From: Burkholderiales bacterium
GTDB lineage: Bacteria; Pseudomonadota; Gammaproteobacteria; Burkholderiales; Burkholderiaceae_C
Direction: 5' to 3'
Assembly: GCA_006227785.1 (NCBI GenBank)
Contig: SBFU01000463.1
Span: 1 to 12,813, forward strand
Length of the DNA stretch: 12,813 bases
A program made the translations under genes and the position numbers. Below are positions 1 to 6,465 of this stretch, one piece after another. Each line of letters begins with the position of its first letter. Position 1 is the stretch's first letter. The notes beneath the pieces are model-generated. The model did not search any database and had not been told where the DNA came from. It was given only the letters and a program-made list of their open reading frames with translations.

Positions 1-508
1 GCGTGATCACCGGCAGGTCGGACAGACTCACTTTGAGAATGGCCAGATCGGTCTCAGGGTCGGTCCCGATCACCTGGGCCACCGACTTGCGCCCATCATT
101 AAGAACCACTTCGATCTCGTCCGCTTCCTCGATCACATGGTTGTTGGTCAGGATATAGCCGGCAGGACTGACGATCACGCCCGATCCGAGCCCTGTCTGC
201 GGTTGGGCGCGACCTTGCTCGCCGAAAAAGAACCTGAACCACGGATCCGCGCTTTGCGGGTGGTTGGCGACCGCCTTGCTGGTGTTGATGCTGACCACCG
301 CAGCAGACGCGCTCTGGGCCGCAGCCCGGAAGCTGAGGGTGCCCTCGGACGTGGCGGGCACCGCGGTGTTCACGGCTTCAAACACGGGCACAACTGACGT
401 GATGCCTGGGCGCCGATCCAGCCACTGCGGCTTGAGCGTGGCCACCACGAAGAAAACGGCAACCAGGACGGTCACCGATTGGGCAAACAGCAGCCAGAGT
501 CTTTTCAT
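1..508 (-). CDS. Membrane-anchored HtrA/Deg-family (S1C) serine protease, N-terminal part
   Basis: This gene runs off the left edge; 169 codons are visible from the ATG at 508-506. It starts MKRLWLLFAQ, followed by a hydrophobic segment at about residues 5-25 that probably anchors the protein in the inner membrane facing the periplasm. A trypsin-like domain begins near residue 68. The block around GLGSGVIVSPAGYILTNNHV carries the likely catalytic His124, and TDLAIL carries Asp154. The catalytic Ser (GNSGG type) and any PDZ domain would lie beyond the edge. Known members (DegS, DegQ, AlgW) degrade misfolded envelope proteins or cleave anti-sigma factors. A single N-terminal anchor instead of a cleaved signal peptide favours a DegS/AlgW-like topology. 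Upstream of the ATG I see no good Shine-Dalgarno sequence, so the start rests on the typical N-terminus. In relatives a gene of this kind often follows tatABC; that cannot be checked here. Family is confident, exact orthologue is not. Confidence 0.9.
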   Translation of the reverse strand, partial: MKRLWLLFAQSVTVLVAVFFVVATLKPQWLDRRPGITSVVPVFEAVNTAVPATSEGTLSFRAAAQSASAAVVSINTSKAVANHPQSADPWFRFFFGEQGRAQPQTGLGSGVIVSPAGYILTNNHVIEEADEIEVVLNDGRKSVAQVIGTDPETDLAILKVSLSDLPVIT

Positions 509-560
509 GAGCGGATACAGGTGTCGGGACCGCGGGCATGGGTCCACTCATATTCTCCCG

Positions 561-589
561 CATATGGGTCCAATGACGGGTTTCTTCAA
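561..589 (-). promoter_or_regulatory. Weak candidate sigma70 promoter for the serine protease gene
   Basis: Read on the minus strand, TTGAAG (589-584) and CATATG (566-561) are separated by 17 bases and lie about 55 bases upstream of the protease ATG. The -35 is a fair match, while the -10 keeps only three of six consensus bases. The 9-base direct repeat ATGGGTCCA (538-546 and 564-572) flanks the predicted transcription start. This is inference from spacing and position only. Confidence 0.25.
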
Positions 590-680
590 GCCGGGGCAGT
601 CGCGTTGACGAAGATCAAGGCGCGTCGGAACCCAAGCGGGTGCAATCATGAGGTCTGCAACAACGCCAACGGAGCTGAAG

Positions 681-821
681 ATGAAAGCGATAGTGGACCT
701 GTTCTCGACCGACTACGGACTGTTCAGCATCGGCGTCATTCTTTTCATGCTGGTGATGGCGTTCTGGTTCTACCGGTTCTTCATGGGCAAGATCGCCGAG
801 TCCGAAAAGAAGGACCGCTGA
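681..821 (+). CDS. Small one-helix membrane protein, DUF3149-like
   Basis: This 46-residue ORF starts MKAIVDLFSTDYGLFSIG, followed by one hydrophobic helix (about residues 14-34, rich in Ile, Leu, Val, Met, Phe) and a charged tail ending ESEKKDR. GGAG at 671-674 sits seven bases before the ATG and supports the start. The pattern of a short amphipathic lead, the D-x-GL motif, one membrane span and a basic tail matches my recollection of the DUF3149 family, which has no assigned function and is common as a lone small ORF in beta- and gammaproteobacteria. The basic tail suggests a cytoplasmic C-terminus. It is divergent from the protease gene and 87 bases upstream of the Nif3-like gene, so co-transcription with Nif3-pdxA is possible. 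I do not propose a function. Confidence 0.75.
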   Translation: MKAIVDLFSTDYGLFSIGVILFMLVMAFWFYRFFMGKIAESEKKDR

Positions 822-908
822 CCCTGCTGCCGCTCGGTGTCAGAATGCGGTTCAACAGGCTCGTGGCGCTCGCGCCCCGACCTCCGTAGAAACCGCTGAC
901 CCGCGCGC

Positions 909-1688
909 ATGCAGCCAGAATCCACCCCTCCCATCGATCGTTCTCGCCTTCTTTCCGAGCTGGATGGCTTGCTGCAGCCGCAGCTCTTTCGTGACTATGG
1001 TCCCAATGGACTGCAAGTCGAAGGGCGGCCATCCATCCGCACCCTGGTCAGCGGTGTCACGGCCAGTCTGGCCCTGATCGATGCGGCCATTGAGGCTGGA
1101 GCCGATGCCATTTTGGTGCACCATGGCCTGTTCTGGCGTGGGCAGGACGGCCGGGTGACCGGCTGGATGCGCCAGCGCCTGGGACGTCTGCTGGCCCATG
1201 ACATCAATCTGCTGGCCTACCATTTGCCTCTCGATGCCCACCCGAACCTGGGCAACAACGCCCAGCTGGCGCTCAAGCTGGGCATCCGGATGCCAGAGGG
1301 ACCTGCCGGCCGCTTCGGCGACCAGTCGCTTGGCTTTCTGGGCGAGCGCGACCCAGGAACGCTGACCCAGCTGGCCCAGGATGTGCAGAGTCGGTTGATG
1401 CGCCCGGCCATTGTGGTCGGCGACCCGCATCGCCAGGTGCGTCGTGTGGCCTTGTGTACCGGCGGAGCTCAAGGCTATTTCGAGGCCGCCATTGCTGCCG
1501 GAGCGGACGTGTTCATCACGGGCGAGATATCCGAACCCCAGGCCCACTATGCCCGTGAAAGTGGTGTGGCCTACATCGCCTGCGGACACCATGCGTCCGA
1601 GCGCTATGGCGTCGCAGCCCTGGGAGCGCACGTGGCGGGGCTGCTGGGTTTGCAGCACCACTTTATCGACATCGACAATCCGGCATGA
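909..1688 (+). CDS. Nif3/YbgI-type dinuclear metal centre protein (GTP cyclohydrolase I type 2 homologue)
   Basis: The product is 259 residues, close to E. coli YbgI (about 247). The family forms hexameric toroids with a two-metal site in each subunit. Its true substrate is unsettled: it is annotated by homology as GTP cyclohydrolase I type 2, and roles in metal or cofactor metabolism have been proposed. The expected ligand pattern is visible: GPNGLQVEG near residues 31-39, the HHG motif at His71-His72, LPLDAH with Asp109 and His111, and the C-terminal GHHASERYG block with His227 and Glu231. The H-x3-E spacing agrees with YbgI. The segment TGEISEPQAHYA also fits. There is no clear Shine-Dalgarno sequence before ATG 909, and no better in-frame start is evident. 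Its TGA overlaps the pdxA ATG (ATGA at 1685-1688), so the two are very likely translationally coupled. Confidence 0.93.
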   Translation: MQPESTPPIDRSRLLSELDGLLQPQLFRDYGPNGLQVEGRPSIRTLVSGVTASLALIDAAIEAGADAILVHHGLFWRGQDGRVTGWMRQRLGRLLAHDINLLAYHLPLDAHPNLGNNAQLALKLGIRMPEGPAGRFGDQSLGFLGERDPGTLTQLAQDVQSRLMRPAIVVGDPHRQVRRVALCTGGAQGYFEAAIAAGADVFITGEISEPQAHYARESGVAYIACGHHASERYGVAALGAHVAGLLGLQHHFIDIDNPA

Positions 1689-2728
1689 CGAAGACCCTGC
1701 CCCGTCTTCCCCTGGTCGTCTCAATGGGCGATCCCGCCGGTATCGGGCCCGAGATCGTGGTGGCAGCCGCTGCCCGGCAACCCGAGCTTTTGTCGCGTCT
1801 CGTGGTGGCGGGCGACGTCGCCACCATGCAGCGCGCGGCACTCATCGTGGCCCAGGCCGGTGACACGCCCGTGCCCGACATCCGGATCGCGGATGGTCCG
1901 GATCCTCGGGCATCCACTTCCGCAGGAGGGTTGGTGGTCTGGCAGGCCTGCGATCGCCATGATCCGGTGCCGTTTGGACTGACCAGTCCGGTAGCCGGCC
2001 GGGTGGCGGCGCAGTGCATCCGCGCAGCCACGGACGCCGTGTTGAGGGGACGCGCTTGCGCGCTGGTGACGGCGCCTGTGCACAAGGAGGCGCTTTCCCT
2101 GGCAGGCGTGCCCTGGCCGGGGCATACCGAAATGCTGCAGGCGCTGGCGGCCGACCACCTGGGTTGCACGGTGACCGAGCTGCCCGTACGAATGATGCTC
2201 AGCGAGCCGCGCCTGAAAACGGTGCTGCTGAGTACCCATGTCTCTCTGAGAGACGCCATCGCTGCCGTCACAAAAGACCGGGTGTTGCAGACGCTGGAGA
2301 TCACCGACCGCCATTTCCGCCAATTCGGTGCACGCAGGCCACGCATGGCGGTCGCCGGTCTGAATCCACACGCCGGCGAAGGAGGTCTTTTTGGCCGGGA
2401 GGAGATCGACGAGATCGCCCCGGCGGTCGACGCGGCTCGAGCAGCCGGCCTGGATGCCCATGGGCCTTATCCGCCTGACACCGTGTTCATGCAGGCGCGA
2501 GCAGGCGCATTTGACGTGGTCATTGCCATGTACCACGACCAAGGGCTGATCGCCGTCAAGTTGCTGGGCCTGGAACACGGCGTCAACACAACCCTGGGCT
2601 TGCCCCTGGTGCGCACCAGCCCGGACCACGGTACGGCTTTCGACCTGGCGGGAAAAGGAAAAGCCCGTCCTGACAGCCTGCTGGAAGCCATCAGGGCTGC
2701 ACTTGTCGCTGTGAATGGTGGTGGTTGA
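1685..2728 (+). CDS. pdxA: 4-hydroxythreonine-4-phosphate dehydrogenase
   Basis: PdxA oxidises 4-phosphohydroxy-L-threonine with NAD(P)+ in the DXP-dependent pyridoxal phosphate pathway; the product then condenses with deoxyxylulose 5-phosphate (PdxJ). The protein is 347 residues, slightly longer than E. coli PdxA (329). Family motifs are intact: SMGDPAGIGPE (residues 13-23), GHTEML (146-151), LNPHAGEGG (226-234), YHDQG (283-287) and TSPDHGTAFDLAGKG (311-325). By alignment from memory with the E. coli metal ligands, the likely divalent-metal histidines are His185 (STHVSL), His229 and His284. The start overlaps the Nif3-like stop codon and has no separate Shine-Dalgarno, which points to coupling. 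Many Burkholderiales carry pdxA beside surA and ksgA, so the pairing with Nif3 here is a notable context. A paralogous PdxA2-type role cannot be excluded from sequence alone. Confidence 0.95.
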   Translation: MTKTLPRLPLVVSMGDPAGIGPEIVVAAAARQPELLSRLVVAGDVATMQRAALIVAQAGDTPVPDIRIADGPDPRASTSAGGLVVWQACDRHDPVPFGLTSPVAGRVAAQCIRAATDAVLRGRACALVTAPVHKEALSLAGVPWPGHTEMLQALAADHLGCTVTELPVRMMLSEPRLKTVLLSTHVSLRDAIAAVTKDRVLQTLEITDRHFRQFGARRPRMAVAGLNPHAGEGGLFGREEIDEIAPAVDAARAAGLDAHGPYPPDTVFMQARAGAFDVVIAMYHDQGLIAVKLLGLEHGVNTTLGLPLVRTSPDHGTAFDLAGKGKARPDSLLEAIRAALVAVNGGG

Positions 2729-2743
2729 GGGGCGGCGCGCCCC
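2729..2743. terminator. Compact GC hairpin between convergent pdxA and mscL
   Basis: GGGGCG-GCG-CGCCCC forms a perfect 6-bp stem with a 3-base loop, starting one base after the pdxA stop and ending seven bases before the mscL stop. It has no T tract on either strand. It may slow polymerase or protect both 3' ends, but it is not a canonical intrinsic terminator. Confidence 0.4.
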
Positions 2744-2750
2744 TGCGGCT

Positions 2751-3173
2751 TCACTTCTTCAGGCTGTCCCGGATCTCGCGCAGCAACACGATGTCTTCGG
2801 GTGTCGCAGCCGGGGCCGGCGGCGGGGCCTCTTTTTTCAGCCGGTTGATCTGCTTGACCATCAGGAAAATGATGAAGGCGAGGATCAGGAAATTGATGGC
2901 CACGCTGATGAAACTGCCGTAAGCCAGCACCGGCACCCCCGCTTCCTTGAGTGCTGCCAGCGTCGGTGCCGTTCCCTCCGGGACAGCGCCCAGGGCCAGA
3001 TAGAGGTTGGTGAAATCGAGATTGCCGAAGATCGAGCCGACCACCGGCATGATGATGTCGTCGACCAGCGACCCCACAATCTTGCCAAACGCGCCACCGA
3101 TGATCACGCCAACCGCCAGGTCGATGACATTGCCCTTGACGGCAAATTCCTTGAATTCCTGCATCATGCCCAT
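2751..3173 (-). CDS. mscL: Large-conductance mechanosensitive channel
   Basis: MscL is a homopentameric inner-membrane channel that opens under high membrane tension and releases solutes during hypo-osmotic shock. The 140-residue product fits the family (E. coli 136). It has the conserved N-terminal helix and first membrane span ([20 protein letters not shown], residues 10-29, continuing to about 46), a periplasmic loop (about 47-84), a second span (about 85-107) and the charged cytoplasmic helix [11 protein letters not shown] at the C-terminus after a Pro/Ala linker. The pore-lining glycine-rich segment is intact. The start at 3173 is chosen because GGAGGAG (3184-3178) lies four bases away; the later in-frame Met codons are too far from it. 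The gene is convergent with pdxA and divergent from petA. Confidence 0.97.
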   Translation of the reverse strand: MGMMQEFKEFAVKGNVIDLAVGVIIGGAFGKIVGSLVDDIIMPVVGSIFGNLDFTNLYLALGAVPEGTAPTLAALKEAGVPVLAYGSFISVAINFLILAFIIFLMVKQINRLKKEAPPPAPAATPEDIVLLREIRDSLKK

Positions 3174-3187
3174 GGGACTCCTCCAGT

Positions 3188-3202
3188 CGGGTGCTGCACC
3201 CG
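3188..3202 (-). repeat. Short inverted repeat in the mscL 5' leader
   Basis: CGGGTG-CTG-CACCCG is a perfect 6-bp inverted repeat with a 3-base loop, only three bases upstream of the mscL Shine-Dalgarno sequence on the minus strand. In the mRNA it would form a stable hairpin beside the ribosome-binding site without covering it. Function is unknown. Confidence 0.4.
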
Positions 3203-3220
3203 TAGAACGTTGATAGACAC

Positions 3221-3244
3221 CTTGGTAAGCAATGGCCTACCAAG
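3221..3244. repeat. Inverted repeat CTTGGTA-N10-TACCAAG in the mscL/petA intergenic region
   Basis: The two 7-base arms are perfectly complementary and separated by 10 bases, giving a 24-base near-operator or a hairpin in the mscL leader. It lies between the candidate mscL promoter and the mscL start, and about 130 bases upstream of the candidate petA -10 box. No regulator can be named from sequence. Confidence 0.45.
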
Positions 3245-3265
3245 ATCATTGTCCCATGACTGACA

Positions 3266-3295
3266 AAAGTACTCAGCCTGTCTGATGCAAGTCAA
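3266..3295 (-). promoter_or_regulatory. Candidate mscL promoter
   Basis: On the minus strand, TTGACT (3295-3290, five of six consensus bases) is followed after 18 bases by TACTTT (3271-3266, a weak -10). Transcription would begin near 3259 and give a leader of roughly 85 bases containing both inverted repeats described here. Confidence 0.3.
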
Positions 3296-3372
3296 GCAGC
3301 GGCGACTGCGCGGCTGTGACAATAGTCCAGTCTCCTACCCCGGCAAGCCACAGTCTGCAATTTTCGGTCCAG

Positions 3373-3378
3373 TACAAT
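3373..3378 (+). promoter_or_regulatory. Candidate -10 box for the petABC operon
   Basis: TACAAT matches five of six -10 consensus bases and lies 47 bases upstream of the petA ATG. The sequence 16-18 bases further upstream (around CACAGT at 3349-3354) does not resemble TTGACA, so the promoter may need an activator or may lie elsewhere in this 250-base intergenic region. Confidence 0.35.
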
Positions 3379-3425
3379 GCCGGGTTGTCCCTAGTGTCCA
3401 TCTCAATCCAGTTCGAAAGATCCCC

Positions 3426-4034
3426 ATGAGTGAAGCAACCGTCGATGCGACTGTGGATAGCAGCCGCCGTACCTGGCTGATCACCTCCTGCGCCATGGGC
3501 GGCGTGGGTGCAGCCGCTGTCGCTGTGCCCTTCGTGGCCAGCTTCCAGCCCTCCGAGCGCGCCAAGGCCGCCGGAGCAGCGGTCGAGGTCGACATTTCGG
3601 CGCTGGCTCCCGGCGAAAAGGTGACGGTCGAATGGCGCGGCAAGCCCGTCTGGATCATGCGCCGCACAGAAGCCCAGCTGGCGGCCCTGGAGCAACTGGA
3701 CCCGCAACTGGCAGACCCCGAGTCCAAGCGCACCGCTTTTCCGACGCCCGAGTACGCACGTAACCGTCACCGTTCCATCAAGCCGGAAATCCTGGTGGCT
3801 GTCGGTATCTGCACCCACTTGGGCTGTTCGCCTGGCGACAAATTCACCCCGGGCCCACAACCTTCTCTGCCTGACGACTGGCAAGGGGGTTTCTTCTGCG
3901 CCTGCCATGGCTCCACCTTTGACCTGGCCGGTCGCGTTTTCCGCAACAAACCCGCACCGGACAACCTTGAAATCCCGCCCCACCACTACGTGTCCGACAC
4001 GGTCCTGCTGGTGGGTGAGGAGCGGTCGGCCTGA
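3426..4034 (+). CDS. petA: Ubiquinol-cytochrome c reductase, Rieske iron-sulfur subunit
   Basis: This is the [2Fe-2S] subunit of the cytochrome bc1 complex, which takes the first electron from ubiquinol at the Qo site and passes it to cytochrome c1. The 202-residue product has a twin-arginine motif SSRRTWL (Arg14-Arg15) followed by one uncleaved membrane anchor (about residues 18-40), as expected for Tat-exported Rieske proteins. The cluster-binding boxes are complete: CTHLGC (Cys129, His131, Cys134) and CACHGS (Cys158, Cys160, His161). Cys129 and Cys158 ligate the cluster with the two histidines in part of the standard scheme, and Cys134 and Cys160 would form the usual disulfide. I chose ATG 3426 because it places the Tat motif normally; the reading frame is open further upstream but lacks family similarity there. 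petB follows after 43 bases. Confidence 0.97.
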   Translation: MSEATVDATVDSSRRTWLITSCAMGGVGAAAVAVPFVASFQPSERAKAAGAAVEVDISALAPGEKVTVEWRGKPVWIMRRTEAQLAALEQLDPQLADPESKRTAFPTPEYARNRHRSIKPEILVAVGICTHLGCSPGDKFTPGPQPSLPDDWQGGFFCACHGSTFDLAGRVFRNKPAPDNLEIPPHHYVSDTVLLVGEERSA

Positions 4035-4077
4035 GCGGCGCCGACTGGCGGAAGACAACTGACATCCGAGGCACTCC

Positions 4078-5556
4078 ATGGCTGAATTCAAAGAAATTTC
4101 CCCCGACGCTCCGATGGGCCAGAAGACGCTGAACTGGATTGACAACCGGTTCCCGCTGTCCAAGCTCTTCAATGAGCACATGGCCGAGTACTACGCGCCC
4201 AAGAACTTCAACTGGTGGTACATCTTCGGTTCGCTGGCCCTCCTGGTCCTGGTGATCCAGATCGTGACCGGCATCTTCCTGGTCATGCACTACAAGCCGG
4301 ATGCCTCGCTGAACGCCGCCGGAGTGCCCGTGGCTTTTGCATCCGTCGAGTACATCATGCGCGATGTGCCCTGGGGCTGGCTGATCCGGTACATGCACTC
4401 AACGGGAGCCTCGGCCTTCTTTGTGGTCGTCTACCTGCACATGTTCCGCGGCCTGATCTACGGTTCCTACCGCAAGCCCCGTGAGCTGGTCTGGATCTTC
4501 GGCGTGGCCATCTTCCTGGTGCTCATGGCGGAGGCCTTCATGGGCTATCTGCTGCCTTGGGGCCAGATGTCCTACTGGGGTGCCCAGGTGATCGTGAACC
4601 TGTTCTCGGCCATCCCGTTCATCGGCCCTGATCTGGCGCTGCTGATCCGTGGCGACTTCGTGGTGGGTGACGCCACCCTCAACCGTTTCTTCAGCTTCCA
4701 CGTGATCGCCGTGCCACTGGTGCTGCTGGGCCTGGTGGTCGCGCACATCATCGCTTTGCACGAAGTCGGATCGAACAACCCCGACGGCGTCGAGATCAAG
4801 GCCACCAAAGACGACAAGGGTCGTCCCCTGGATGGCATACCCTTCCACCCGTACTACAGCGTGCACGACATATTTGGTGTGTCGCTGTTCCTGCTGGTGT
4901 TCTCCGCCATCGTGTTCTTTGCGCCCGAGTTCGGTGGTTACTTCCTGGAGTTCAACAACTTCATTCCGGCTGACCCGCTGACCACACCGTTGCACATTGC
5001 CCCGGTCTGGTATTTCACGCCGTTCTACTCCATCCTGCGTGCCGTCACCTCGGCATTCATGCCGTATCTGTGGCTGTTCCTCGTGCTGCTTGGCCTGGTC
5101 ATCATCAACCGGGGCAAGTTGCCAGGCATCGTCAAGCTGGGCTATTGGGGTATGGTGGGCGTGATGTTCTTCTGGTTCGGGGTGCCGGCCATCGTCGCCG
5201 CCAAGTTCGGCATTGAACTGTCCAATCCCCTGCTGGTGGGATCCGACGCCAAGTTCTGGGGTGTGGTCGCCATGGGTGGTGCTGTGATCATCCTGTTCTT
5301 CCTGCCCTGGCTGGACCAGAGTCCTGTCAAGTCCATTCGTTACCGGCCGCGCTGGAACCTGTGGCTGTATGTGGTGTTCGTCATCAATTTCCTGGTGCTG
5401 GGTTATCTGGGTGTGCTGCCGCCGTTCCCGGTCGGCGAGTTCGTCTCGCAGGTGGGCACTCTGTTCTACTTCGGCTTCTTCCTGATGATGCCCTGGTGGA
5501 CCCGCCTGGGCGACTTCAAGCCTGTGCCCGCCCGCGTGACCTTCAAGCCCCACTGA
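4078..5556 (+). CDS. petB: Ubiquinol-cytochrome c reductase, cytochrome b subunit
   Basis: Cytochrome b is the membrane core of complex III, holding hemes bL and bH and the two quinone sites (Qo and Qi). The 492-residue length suits a full-length cytochrome b with a long C-terminal region. Heme ligands are apparent as His107/His121 and His208/His223. The second pair has 14 intervening residues, as in many beta- and gammaproteobacteria and in b6, rather than the 13 of mitochondrial and alphaproteobacterial forms. The Qo-site motif is PVWY (residues 309-312) instead of the mitochondrial PEWY. Further hydrophobic segments up to about residue 473 complete the membrane domain. GAGG six bases before ATG 4078 supports the start. 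The gene lies between petA and petC in one operon. Confidence 0.98.
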   Translation: MAEFKEISPDAPMGQKTLNWIDNRFPLSKLFNEHMAEYYAPKNFNWWYIFGSLALLVLVIQIVTGIFLVMHYKPDASLNAAGVPVAFASVEYIMRDVPWGWLIRYMHSTGASAFFVVVYLHMFRGLIYGSYRKPRELVWIFGVAIFLVLMAEAFMGYLLPWGQMSYWGAQVIVNLFSAIPFIGPDLALLIRGDFVVGDATLNRFFSFHVIAVPLVLLGLVVAHIIALHEVGSNNPDGVEIKATKDDKGRPLDGIPFHPYYSVHDIFGVSLFLLVFSAIVFFAPEFGGYFLEFNNFIPADPLTTPLHIAPVWYFTPFYSILRAVTSAFMPYLWLFLVLLGLVIINRGKLPGIVKLGYWGMVGVMFFWFGVPAIVAAKFGIELSNPLLVGSDAKFWGVVAMGGAVIILFFLPWLDQSPVKSIRYRPRWNLWLYVVFVINFLVLGYLGVLPPFPVGEFVSQVGTLFYFGFFLMMPWWTRLGDFKPVPARVTFKPH

Positions 5557-5585
5557 GCGCATAGAACGATTCCGGAGTCAAGCAA

Positions 5586-6341
5586 ATGAAAAAAATCCTT
5601 CTGGGCTTCATGCTGGCCTTGGGGCTGTCGGGTGTGGCGAATTCGGCCGGCGTGGCGTTCCCGCTCGACAAGGCGCCCAAGCGCACCAACGACATGGCCG
5701 CCCTTCAGAACGGTGCCAAGCTGTTCGTCAACTACTGCCTGAACTGCCACTCGGCCTCGTTCATGCGTTTCAACCGCCTGCGCGATATTGGCCTGACAGA
5801 CAAGCAGATCGCCGAGAACCTGGCGTTCACCACCGACAAGATTGGTGACACCATGAAGTCGGCCATCAACCCGAAGCAGGCCAAGGAGTGGTTTGGCAAG
5901 AACCCGCCCGACCTCACGCTGGTGGCCCGCTCTCGCTCCAGTGGCGCAGGCCCTGGCCCTGACTACCTGTTCACGCTGTTGCGGACCTACTACAGGGACA
6001 GTTCCACCCCGACCGGCTGGAACAACCTGGTGTTTCCGAACATCGGTATGCCGAACCCGCTTTGGGAGCTGCAGGGCGAGCGCAAGCCGGTGTACGACAA
6101 GGTGGAATCGCATGGCCACGAGGTCGAGGTTTTCCGCGGCTGGGAAACCGTCAAGGATGGCACCATGAGCCAGGCCGAATACGATCGCAATGTGGGTGAT
6201 CTGGTGGCATTCATGCAATGGATGGCCGAGCCCGAGCAGAACACGCGTGTTCGCATCGGTGTATGGGTCATGCTCTTCCTGTCCCTTTTCATGGTGGTGG
6301 CCTGGCGACTGAACGCTGCCTACTGGAAAGACATCAAGTAA
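5586..6341 (+). CDS. petC: Ubiquinol-cytochrome c reductase, cytochrome c1 subunit
   Basis: Cytochrome c1 accepts electrons from the Rieske protein and reduces soluble cytochrome c in the periplasm. The 251-residue product has an N-terminal Sec signal peptide (MKKILLGFMLALGLSGVANS, likely cleaved near residue 20-21), the covalent heme site CLNCH (Cys51, Cys54, His55), a probable axial Met155 in the segment NIGMPNPLWEL, and one C-terminal anchor (about residues 223-241) followed by a short basic cytoplasmic tail. GGAG eight bases before ATG 5586 supports the start. It follows petB by 29 bases and is the last gene of the operon; a strong intrinsic terminator begins 56 bases after its stop. Confidence 0.97.
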   Translation: MKKILLGFMLALGLSGVANSAGVAFPLDKAPKRTNDMAALQNGAKLFVNYCLNCHSASFMRFNRLRDIGLTDKQIAENLAFTTDKIGDTMKSAINPKQAKEWFGKNPPDLTLVARSRSSGAGPGPDYLFTLLRTYYRDSSTPTGWNNLVFPNIGMPNPLWELQGERKPVYDKVESHGHEVEVFRGWETVKDGTMSQAEYDRNVGDLVAFMQWMAEPEQNTRVRIGVWVMLFLSLFMVVAWRLNAAYWKDIK

Positions 6342-6397
6342 CCCCTGATCCGGCGTGTGACCGGGCCGTATCGGCGTCCGGGCCGCAGTTCTGACCA

Positions 6398-6445
6398 CAG
6401 TGGCTTGCCGCATCGAAGTGATGCGCTTGCAAGCCACTGTTTTTT
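6398..6445 (+). terminator. Strong intrinsic terminator after petC, directly before sspA
   Basis: CAGTGGCTTGC (6398-6408) pairs perfectly with GCAAGCCACTG (6429-6439). An inner stem CGCATC/GATGCG (6409-6414 with 6420-6425) closes a 5-base loop, with CTT (6426-6428) as a one-sided bulge. Six T residues (6440-6445) follow immediately. This is a textbook rho-independent terminator for the pet operon. It ends only five bases before the AAGGAG that serves sspA, so it may also act as an attenuator for sspA. Confidence 0.9.
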
Positions 6446-6465
6446 GCTTCAAGGAGACATTGCCC

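Noticed and set aside
605..646. TTGACG (605-610) as a promoter for the DUF3149-like gene
   Set aside because: No acceptable -10 follows at 16-18 bases; the nearest TGCAAT is 30 bases away.
852..1841. 329-codon minus-strand ORF opposite the Nif3-like gene and the start of pdxA
   Set aside because: Both plus-strand genes are well supported and the antisense translation has no coherent domain.
1721..2629. 302-codon minus-strand ORF opposite pdxA
   Set aside because: Shadow of a clear PdxA gene; composition is not protein-like.
3285..3425. N-terminal extension of petA from an upstream ATG
   Set aside because: It would push the twin-arginine motif to about residue 61 and would include the candidate -10 box; ATG 3426 gives a normal Rieske N-terminus.
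4399..5562. 387-codon minus-strand ORF opposite petB
   Set aside because: Rich in His, Gln, Glu and Asp, as expected from antisense of a hydrophobic membrane protein; no recognisable domain.
6400..6465. Earlier in-frame start for sspA
   Set aside because: It would place the start inside the intrinsic terminator hairpin; AAGGAG and the usual SspA N-terminus support ATG 6466.
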